Shown here piece by piece: positions 1 through 5,609 of a stretch of DNA of 7,908 nt. Both the position numbers and the translations under genes were made by a program. Numbering within the stretch: the stretch's first letter is position 1; every line of letters begins with the position of its first letter. The notes beneath the pieces are model-generated. The model did not search any database and had not been told where the DNA came from. It was given only the letters and a program-made list of their open reading frames with translations. This DNA comes from Deltaproteobacteria bacterium (GTDB taxonomy: Bacteria; Myxococcota; B64-G9), in assembly GCA_030591745.1 (NCBI GenBank), contig JAUVAM010000142.1:1-7908 (forward strand), given 5' to 3'.

Positions 1-1428
1 ACGAGTTATAGCGGCGACAGCCGAGAGGTGGATCAGGCAGCCTGGCGCATGCCCGACATGCTCATCGTGTTTTCGGCGGGCAATTTGGGTCCGGATGCGG
101 AAAGTTTGGATGGCATCGGCTCGACATCGAAGAATTCCTTGGTGGTTGGGGCTTCTTTGTCCGGTGCACGTATGGGTCGCGGCGTGTGCCATTTTTCTTC
201 TCAGGGGCCGACTTCCGATGGGCGCCTGCGACCTGACCTGGTAGCGCCCGGTGCCATTTTGTCGGCGGCGGAAACCGACTGGATCGAGCAGGGCGGGACG
301 GATATTTTTGGTCAACCCACCGCCGATTCCACCACCGATCCGGGTAACGACAACTGCGCGGTGGACTCCTTGAAGCGTCTGGGTACCAGCTTTTCCGCGC
401 CCCTGGTGGCCGGGGCGGCCGCATTGGCCCGGGAGTATTTTGTCGAGGGCTACTACCCCAGCGGTCAGCCAGTGGCTGATGATGGTTTTGCCCCCTCCGC
501 CGCCTTGCTCAAGGCTGTCTTGCTCAATGCCGCCGAGTCCATCGTCGGCAAGCTCTACAATGTGACCGATGAGTTTTTCGAGATAGCGGATCTGGCTCCG
601 GCCCCCACGCAGATACAAGGCTGGGGCCTGCTCAAACTGGACCGCAGCCTGTTTTTCCCCGGAGACGCGGATCGCCTGGCCATGCTTAATGACTGCTGGG
701 GGGATGGGCAGGATCGGGGCGCCGCCAACCAGCCGGCCCTGGAAGAAGGACAGAGCCACAGTTTCGTATTGTATGGTGTCTCGGCCGCTCGTCCCTTGAG
801 GTTGACCCTGGTGTGGACCGACCCGGCCGGTGTGGCGGGCAGCGGGCGGGCCCTGGTTAACGACTTGGATTTGGAGTGCGAAGACGAGACTGGACAGATC
901 TACAAGGGCAACGTCGCCATGCAGAATAATCGTTCCCAGCCCGCGGGTGCTCAAGGGCCGGACAGCCTCAATCCCGCGGAGCAGATCATATTGCAGCTCT
1001 CTTCCCGCCAGGATCTGACCCTGCGAGTCGTCGGCAGAGAAATTCCAGGCAACGGGCAAACCAGTCCCTATCCCTCCACTCTGCAAGGTTATGCCCTGGT
1101 GGCCACCGGGGACTTCGAATCGATCTGTGTCCAGCCGCCTTGCGGGGATCCGCCGGATGCGGGGCTTGAGGATGCCGGGGGCGAAGACGCTGGCGAGGAT
1201 GCCGGGGGCGAGGATGCCGGCGGGCAAGATGCCGGCGGGCAAGATGCGGGAACCGAAGACGGAGGGCCGGGGGATGCGAGCGAGACGGCCGATGGAAGCA
1301 CAGGGCCACATGGGCGCATCGAAGGCGGTTGCGCCTGTGGCTCAAGCCGGGTGCCGGGATTTGGGGTTATGTTTTTGTTCGCTACCTTGTTGTTTTTAGG
1401 GCTGGCGCGCCGGTCTTCCCATGACTGA
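1..1428 (+). CDS. Subtilisin-family (S8, Kp43-like) secreted serine protease, 5'-partial, with MYXO-CTERM-like tail
   Basis: This is the C-terminal 475 codons of a secreted subtilase. The frame is open to the window edge, so the start and the catalytic Asp and His lie upstream. Numbering from the first codon here, the oxyanion-hole Asn is N28 in SAGNLGPD, and the nucleophile is S130 in GTSFSAP (codon 388-390). FSSQGPTSDGR and RPDLVAPG are typical of the Kp43-type S8 group. After the catalytic domain (to about 220) comes a beta-rich jelly-roll-like domain (about 248-370) with the family motif LVNDLDLE followed by IYKGN. Then follow an Asp/Ala/Gly-rich spacer (about 377-425) and a tail with CACG, a hydrophobic stretch and ARR. 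That tail resembles the MYXO-CTERM signal, which suggests export and surface anchoring before final release. The stop overlaps the next gene by 8 bases. The S8 assignment is very secure; the substrate is unknown. Confidence 0.93.
   Translation, partial: TSYSGDSREVDQAAWRMPDMLIVFSAGNLGPDAESLDGIGSTSKNSLVVGASLSGARMGRGVCHFSSQGPTSDGRLRPDLVAPGAILSAAETDWIEQGGTDIFGQPTADSTTDPGNDNCAVDSLKRLGTSFSAPLVAGAAALAREYFVEGYYPSGQPVADDGFAPSAALLKAVLLNAAESIVGKLYNVTDEFFEIADLAPAPTQIQGWGLLKLDRSLFFPGDADRLAMLNDCWGDGQDRGAANQPALEEGQSHSFVLYGVSAARPLRLTLVWTDPAGVAGSGRALVNDLDLECEDETGQIYKGNVAMQNNRSQPAGAQGPDSLNPAEQIILQLSSRQDLTLRVVGREIPGNGQTSPYPSTLQGYALVATGDFESICVQPPCGDPPDAGLEDAGGEDAGEDAGGEDAGGQDAGGQDAGTEDGGPGDASETADGSTGPHGRIEGGCACGSSRVPGFGVMFLFATLLFLGLARRSSHD
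1156..1296 (+). repeat. Asp-Ala-Gly-rich low-complexity spacer coding repeat
   Basis: Within the protease gene, short imperfect units encoding EDAGG, QDAGG or similar are repeated about seven times. At the DNA level, GATGCCGG-type units recur. Acidic DAG spacers of this kind commonly precede the C-terminal sorting tail in surface proteins of myxobacteria and relatives. The tract probably acts as a flexible stalk between the enzyme and the envelope. Such repeats are prone to change in copy number. Confidence 0.8.
1324..1425 (+). other. MYXO-CTERM-like C-terminal sorting signal of the S8 protease
   Basis: The last 34 residues read as a Gly/Cys motif (GGCACG), a short linker, a hydrophobic segment of about 15 residues (GVMFLFATLLFLGLA) and a short tail beginning RR. 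This matches the architecture of the MYXO-CTERM tripartite signal: invariant Cys, transmembrane helix, basic cluster. The basic end here is short and followed by SSHD, so it is a variant. The function is inferred from the family and was not tested. Confidence 0.6.
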
Positions 1429-3016
1429 GGACATCAAGGGTCGGACAATTTTGGTGCTGGTTTTGCTGATGCTGGGCACTGGATGGCTTGCGGCCGAGCC
1501 TTTGGGCGAGGTGCTGCGTATCCGGGGCAATCATGTTTTCAATGATGAGAGCTATCTGGCCATCCTGCAATTGAAAGAGCCGGTGCGGCCCGATGCGGCG
1601 ACAGCAAAACTGGTGAGAGAGAAGCTGCAGAGTTTTTTGCGCCGGGCCGGTTACAGTCTGGCCAAGGTGGAAGTTGCGTGTCGCAAGGATCACTTGTTGA
1701 TCCAGGTGGACGAGGGTCGCTTAGAGAAGATCGTGTTCATGGGCACGGGCAGTCTTCGGGCTCTGAGCCTGAAGCTGGAACTCAGCTTGCCCCACCACGT
1801 TTTCAATAAACCCTACCTGGATCGCCAGCTGAAAAGACTTTCCAAGAATCATGGCTTGCCGGATGTGCAATACGAATTGGTGCCCGTCAGGGACCTTGGC
1901 GGTAAGCACCATGGACCTCAATTGGGCGAAGTGGCCGCCATCAAGGGCTATGCCCTTGTGCGACCCAGCTGTGCCTATGAGCTGCGTATTCGAGTGAGCA
2001 AGGCCGAGTGGGACGTGGGCCCAGGTTTGGATTTGGGGTACGACTTTCCGGATGGATTGGAACTGGGTCTGGGTTACAAGGGACAAGGCCTGTTTTTCGA
2101 TGATGATCGTTGGCGGGCCAGGATTCGCGGGGGCTTAAAATTACGCTCTGAGATCGTCGACGAAGACCCTTATCTGGCGGTCTCCCGTGCCATCGGCGAA
2201 CTGCGTTACTACACGCCGGCTTTGGTGGGCCGTGGTTTCAGGCCCTTTTTGATTTTGCAGAGTGACCTGCTCAGTAGACAGCGCAAGGACTTGATGTTGG
2301 AGATTTTTTACTCGGAGCGCCTGGAGGGTTCGCTGAATTTGGGTTACGAATTCGTGCCGGGCCTGATGCTCTCCATGGGCGGCGGGGTGCAAGAGAAGTT
2401 TATATTCGGGCTGGAGCCTGCCGAGGGTGAGGCCCTGAGCGTGGAAGACGGGCGCTGGTTCCGGCCTTTCATCACCGGGCGGATGGAATTCGTTTTTGAT
2501 ACCAGGGTGGAGAGACGAGACAGGCGTCACTTGTTGACGCTGGAGGGCAGGCAATCCTGGGTGGACGGCGATCGCGCGCTGGGCAAGCTGGATTATCGCT
2601 ACCATCTTCTGCTGGAATTCGGCTGGCACGATTTGGTTGTGGCTTCGCGGGGTGTTTGGCTTTGGGGGGATGTGCTCTTCGACGATGAGGAACCGGTGGG
2701 TGGTCGGTACCTTCGAGGTGTTTTCGGTGGACGTAACTATGTACAGCAGGTTGGCAACTTGAGCCTGGAGTTTCGGTTCTCTCTCTCCCGGGATCTGTAC
2801 AAGTTGGGCATTTTTCACGATTTGGCATTTTTCGGCGAGTTGGACAGGACCGCGGCAGGGGGCGAACCTGTTTTTCGTGTGGCCAACAGTTTCGGCCTGG
2901 GCTTCCATGCATTGATTCTCGACTTGCTTCAGTTTGACCTTTACTATGGTGTTGGTTTTGGTTCAGACGATGAGTTCGATCACGGCGTGGCCGCCAGCTT
3001 GAAGAAGGTGTTTTGA
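1421..3016 (+). CDS. Omp85-like outer-membrane protein with two POTRA-like domains
   Basis: A 531-residue exported protein. Residues 1-25 form a signal peptide: a hydrophobic core (TILVLVLLMLGTGWL) and an Ala-Ala cleavage region before EP. A first POTRA-like domain spans about 29-99 (LRIRGNHVF, then FLRRAGYSLAKVEV, then LIQVDEGR). A second spans about 100-195, starting LEKIVFMGTG and ending in YELRIRVS, and carries an unusual loop near 158-182. Residues 196-531 alternate in the manner of beta strands with many Gly and aromatic residues, and end in the Phe typical of outer-membrane barrels. RYLRGVFGG (429-437) resembles the LRG signature of Omp85 proteins. Two POTRAs are the number seen in two-partner secretion transporters, but the barrel is not clearly that class. 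The ATG lies inside the protease stop region with no clear Shine-Dalgarno sequence, so translation is probably coupled. The cargo is unknown. Confidence 0.8.
   Translation: MTEDIKGRTILVLVLLMLGTGWLAAEPLGEVLRIRGNHVFNDESYLAILQLKEPVRPDAATAKLVREKLQSFLRRAGYSLAKVEVACRKDHLLIQVDEGRLEKIVFMGTGSLRALSLKLELSLPHHVFNKPYLDRQLKRLSKNHGLPDVQYELVPVRDLGGKHHGPQLGEVAAIKGYALVRPSCAYELRIRVSKAEWDVGPGLDLGYDFPDGLELGLGYKGQGLFFDDDRWRARIRGGLKLRSEIVDEDPYLAVSRAIGELRYYTPALVGRGFRPFLILQSDLLSRQRKDLMLEIFYSERLEGSLNLGYEFVPGLMLSMGGGVQEKFIFGLEPAEGEALSVEDGRWFRPFITGRMEFVFDTRVERRDRRHLLTLEGRQSWVDGDRALGKLDYRYHLLLEFGWHDLVVASRGVWLWGDVLFDDEEPVGGRYLRGVFGGRNYVQQVGNLSLEFRFSLSRDLYKLGIFHDLAFFGELDRTAAGGEPVFRVANSFGLGFHALILDLLQFDLYYGVGFGSDDEFDHGVAASLKKVF
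3005..3008 (+). promoter_or_regulatory. Ribosome binding site for the lipase-like gene
   Basis: AAGG lies 7 bases before the ATG at 3016, inside the end of the Omp85-like gene. It favours ATG 3016 over the in-frame TTG at 3013, which is only 4 bases from it. Confidence 0.45.
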
Positions 3017-3843
3017 TGGGAACTCTGTTGTTGTTGGTCTTGTTTTCACCGTTTCTTATGGCCGGGGCTCTGGTCTTGTTGACCTCGCCCTTTGCCTGGT
3101 TCGTTTTCCCGGGAGGCGGGACTCGAGGACCTCACGACACCCTGGCTGGCAGGCTACTTGGCAATGTGCTGTCTTTGTTGATGGAGTGGGTCTCAGGTGC
3201 CTGGGTCGTGTTGAGTTTCATGTTCGGCTTCCTGGTGGGTTCGGCCTCGGTCCCAGCGGTGCGTCGGGGCCGCCGCCTGGTGGTTCTCCTGCCCGGTTAC
3301 ATGGAAAACGCTTTGACCCTGCGCTTCTTGCATCGGCGCCTGCAGCGGCGGCTGGCGGATCCGGTTGTGGCTCTGTCTCCGGTGGCTTATTGGACCAGCT
3401 TGGATCACTTGGCGGAGAACTATCGGGTTCGCATCTTGGAGTGGATGGGGCATTGCGGGGCCACGGAGGTGGTGTTGGTGGGGCACAGCATGGGTGGATT
3501 GTTGGCTCGCATGCTGGCCGAATCAGATGCTTTGGGTGAAAAGGTCAAAGTTGTGGTCACCTTGGCCACCCCCCACCTGGGCTCGGCCATCTCCTGGATA
3601 GCACCTGGACATAACGGACGGCAGATGCGTCGAGGCAGCGCTTTTTTAGAGCAGATCAACGCCCGTCATCAGCCCAAGGGTTTGACCAGCATCGGCATCT
3701 GTAGCACCCACGACACCTATGTCTTGCCTTGGCATTGCGGCTTGAGTCCGGTGGGCGACAACTTCATTCTTCGTTATCGCGGCCACCTGACCCTCTTGTT
3801 TTCTCAAGAGGTGCTGCGCATCATCAGCAAGACCTTGGGCTGA
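3016..3843 (+). CDS. Membrane-anchored alpha/beta hydrolase (lipase/esterase type)
   Basis: A 275-residue protein counted from the ATG at 3016, which overlaps the preceding TGA by one base. Two hydrophobic segments (about 3-31 and 48-79) should anchor it in the inner membrane. The hydrolase domain follows from about 86. LLPGYM (91-96) is the oxyanion-strand region, the nucleophile elbow is GHSMGG with Ser158, the acid is Asp233 in STHDTYVLP, and the base is His257 in YRGHLTLL. All three triad residues sit at the usual spacing for lipase/PGAP1-like hydrolases. ATPHLGS after the elbow is also typical. The substrate could be a lipid, an acyl ester or a lipoprotein acyl chain; the sequence does not decide. 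Coupling with an outer-membrane protein and a secreted protease suggests a role in envelope processing. It is the last gene of the + strand operon. Confidence 0.87.
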   Translation: MGTLLLLVLFSPFLMAGALVLLTSPFAWFVFPGGGTRGPHDTLAGRLLGNVLSLLMEWVSGAWVVLSFMFGFLVGSASVPAVRRGRRLVVLLPGYMENALTLRFLHRRLQRRLADPVVALSPVAYWTSLDHLAENYRVRILEWMGHCGATEVVLVGHSMGGLLARMLAESDALGEKVKVVVTLATPHLGSAISWIAPGHNGRQMRRGSAFLEQINARHQPKGLTSIGICSTHDTYVLPWHCGLSPVGDNFILRYRGHLTLLFSQEVLRIISKTLG

Positions 3844-3859
3844 AAGGCGCTTTTTTCAG
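3840..3859. terminator. Small inverted repeat at the convergent stop codons (weak terminator candidate)
   Basis: CTGAAA (3840-3845) and TTTCAG (3854-3859) are perfect inverted arms around an 8-base loop, and they contain the stop codons of both convergent genes. The run of six T lies inside the hairpin rather than after it, so it does not have the form of a classical intrinsic terminator. It is listed because it is the only structure between the two operons. Confidence 0.25.
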
Positions 3860-4269
3860 TTGTAGGTGCCGCTGGGATCGGCGAGTTTCTCCATGGCCCC
3901 TTCCAGATCCGTCACCTTGAAAATCAGAAGCGCCATGGAGTTTTCTTGGCCGCCCGAAAAATAGGTGTACTCGATGTTAACGCCAGCCTGGGCCAGACGG
4001 TGACCAATGCCGGCGGCCATGCCGGGGCGGTTGGGTACCTCGGCGATGAGCACCTCGTTGCGCATGAACATCAGACCCTCTTCGTGCAGAGCCTCGGCAG
4101 CCTCTTCGATCTGGTCCACCACCAGGCGTACCACACCGAAGTCAGAGTCCGGGTTGACGGTCATGGCTCGGATGTCGACGCCGCGCGAAAACAAAAGATC
4201 GCAGAGCTCAGCGAAGCGTCCGGGTTTGTTGCGGATGAAGACGGTGATTTGTACGTGAGATTTGAACAT
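3856..4269 (-). CDS. Tandem ACT-domain protein, probable amino-acid-binding regulator
   Basis: A 137-residue protein made of two ACT domains in a row. The first is about 4-70 with the ligand-loop motif NKPGRFAEL. The second is about 72-130 with NRPGMAAGIGHRLAQAGVNI, followed by IEYTYFSGG. ACT pairs bind small ligands, usually amino acids, and often dimerise to regulate enzymes. No enzymatic domain is attached here, so it is a stand-alone sensor of the COG4747 style. I chose the start at 4269 because it has GAGG 6 bases upstream. The open frame reaches 4395, but those extra 42 codons overlap the HD-GYP reading frame and do not look like an ACT protein. It is the last gene of the minus-strand operon. 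The ligand is not evident. Confidence 0.88.
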   Translation of the reverse strand: MFKSHVQITVFIRNKPGRFAELCDLLFSRGVDIRAMTVNPDSDFGVVRLVVDQIEEAAEALHEEGLMFMRNEVLIAEVPNRPGMAAGIGHRLAQAGVNIEYTYFSGGQENSMALLIFKVTDLEGAMEKLADPSGTYN

Positions 4270-4275
4270 AGCTTG

Positions 4276-4279
4276 CCTC
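4276..4279 (-). promoter_or_regulatory. Ribosome binding site of the ACT-domain gene
   Basis: On the minus strand GAGG is followed by 6 bases and the ATG at 4269. It overlaps the TGA (4278-4280) of the HD-GYP reading frame, so the ACT gene is probably translated by coupling to the end of that gene. This site decides the start of the ACT gene. Confidence 0.6.
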
Positions 4280-4559
4280 AGAAGATGACGACCTTCTCGC
4301 CTTGCTGACTCAGCACACGGACGGAAGGCAGTTTCATGACGTTCATGAAAACGGATAGATATTCGGGATCGAATTTGTGCTTGATTTCGGTCCACATGAG
4401 CGACAGCGCGATCTCGGGGCTATAGGACTCCCTGTAGGGTCGCCGCGAGGTCAGCGCGTCGTAGGTGTCTGCGATGGCGATGATCTTGGAAAAACTACCC
4501 AGGTCAGCCCTGGGCACCACGAAGGAAATGTTGCCCTTCAGGTCTTTGACGGGGTACCG
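4278..4559 (-). pseudogene. C-terminal part of the HD-GYP-like protein, cut off by a frameshift
   Basis: In this frame the strand reads VKDLKGNISFVVPRADLGSFSKI, then IAIADTYDALTSRRPYRES, SPEIALSLMW and FDPEYLSVFMNVM. This is the conserved C-terminal third of an HD-GYP domain, including the metal-site Asp in the IADTYDALTS motif. It continues seamlessly from the protein encoded at 4538-5593 if one base is added near 4551-4559. It has no start signal of its own; a GTG at 4520 opens the frame but lacks a good ribosome site. It should be read as the tail of the upstream gene. With one base restored the complete product would be about 438 residues. Confidence 0.8.
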
Positions 4560-5593
4560 AATTCGGTCTTGTGCTCGTAGGAAGTGATGATGCGCTGGAT
4601 GGTCAAGCGGTTGAGCAGGCGATTGCGGATGATGCGCTTGACGGAGTAGATGGGGCTCTTGCGCACCTTGCGGGCCTCGTCAGGTGCCAGCTTGCCCCGT
4701 TTCTGTAAAAGGTTTTCATCTACGTCCACCAGGCCGATGTCGTGGAAAAGGGCGGCCAGTCCCAGGTCGCGGAGTTGCGCTTTGTTGAGACCCAGCTCAG
4801 CGGCAAAAACGATGGACATCAGCGCCACGTTCACCGCGTGGAAGGCCAGGTACTCGTCATCGTTTTTTAGGGTGGTCATGCCCAGGAAATGAGAGCGGTG
4901 GCCGTGAGAAAGGTCCACCAGGTCCTGGATCATGCGCCCCCCGCGCCCCACGGAGATGGAGGGGCCGTCGCCCCTGAGGCCGGCGATGTACTTGCGCATG
5001 TAGTAGATGGTTCGGGCGTAGACCGTCAATGCGTAGCGCTTGCGGTCCACCTTGCGGTCGTCGTGATCCGATTGTTCCTGGTTTTCGAGGATCTCCTGGA
5101 TTTTCTCCCATCGGCGCAGTTTCAAAGCCTGCAACTTGCGGGCTGAGACACCGTGCTCGCCCACTTTGCCGCTCACGTCCTGGGAGAAGATGTAGATGAA
5201 ATTGCGAAGCTCTTGGACGGTCACCGGCGAGCTCAGGATGAAGCCGCCGATGCCGCGTATTTTGAACTCGGTGAGCAGATAGCTCACGTTGTCCACGGAC
5301 TTGATGTCGATCTTGACCAGCATGTTGTTCAGGTAGATGGCCGCGCCGGCACCCTGCAAGTTGACCGACTCGTCCATGGCCACAATGGTGTTGATGCAGT
5401 CTTTGAGTTGCTCCAAAGGCTTGCCGAAGATTTCGTTTTCTGGTTCGTAGAGCTTCACGTTGCGAATGAGCATGTACAGGCCGCCCACCAGGGTCCTGGC
5501 CAGGGTCTGTAGTTTTTCTTCGTAGGAGCGGCCAAGCTCCACCCTGTCGGGGATGTCTTTCAGGGCCTGCTGGAATTGGATTTTGTCCGACAT
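4538..5593 (-). CDS. HD-GYP-like protein, N-terminal 351 codons (frameshifted)
   Basis: The chosen ATG at 5593 has AGGAG 9 bases upstream. The N-terminal region (about 29-137) is a conserved module with GLYMLIRNVKLYEPEN, IYLNNMLVKID and GGFIL, then ELRNFIYIF. It is also recognisable in the gene upstream. A charged linker (about 160-240) leads to an HD-GYP-like domain: FHAVNVALMS with His252, and LFHDIGLVD with His284-Asp285. Canonical HD-GYP domains, which hydrolyse cyclic-di-GMP, have HDIGK, Hp and HHE-DGSGYP motifs. Here Lys becomes Leu, the next His becomes Ser (KSPIYS), and the HHE motif becomes YEHK. Activity is therefore uncertain and the domain may be a binding or scaffolding one. The frame ends early at a TGA (4538-4540) after EFGTPSKT, and the rest of the domain continues in another frame. 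Either a sequencing indel or a true mutation would explain this. Confidence 0.82.
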   Translation of the reverse strand: MSDKIQFQQALKDIPDRVELGRSYEEKLQTLARTLVGGLYMLIRNVKLYEPENEIFGKPLEQLKDCINTIVAMDESVNLQGAGAAIYLNNMLVKIDIKSVDNVSYLLTEFKIRGIGGFILSSPVTVQELRNFIYIFSQDVSGKVGEHGVSARKLQALKLRRWEKIQEILENQEQSDHDDRKVDRKRYALTVYARTIYYMRKYIAGLRGDGPSISVGRGGRMIQDLVDLSHGHRSHFLGMTTLKNDDEYLAFHAVNVALMSIVFAAELGLNKAQLRDLGLAALFHDIGLVDVDENLLQKRGKLAPDEARKVRKSPIYSVKRIIRNRLLNRLTIQRIITSYEHKTEFGTPSKT

Positions 5594-5602
5594 GGCCTTT
5601 GT

Positions 5603-5607
5603 CTCCT
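5603..5607 (-). promoter_or_regulatory. Ribosome binding site of the HD-GYP-like gene
   Basis: AGGAG on the minus strand lies 9 bases before the ATG at 5593, in the short gap after the upstream stop (5610-5612). It supports this start over an open extension to 5749, which would overlap the HEAT-repeat gene by about 140 bases and reads as a shadow of it. Confidence 0.6.
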
Positions 5608-5609
5608 GC

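Noticed and set aside
1156..1296. Possible CRISPR-like or satellite repeat
   Set aside because: The units are short, imperfect, in frame and encode DAG-type protein repeats. There are no unique spacers of constant length.
2141..2908. Long open minus-strand frame opposite the Omp85-like gene (255 codons)
   Set aside because: It has no recognisable motif and lies entirely within a gene that has a signal peptide, POTRA-like and barrel features. It is a shadow frame.
3013..3015. TTG as start of the lipase-like gene
   Set aside because: The directly following ATG at 3016 is the better start codon and keeps the usual TGATG stop/start overlap.
4270..4395. Extended N-terminus of the ACT-domain protein
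   Set aside because: The added residues are Arg-rich and unlike an ACT protein, they overlap the HD-GYP C-terminal frame, and the ATG at 4269 has a good GAGG site.
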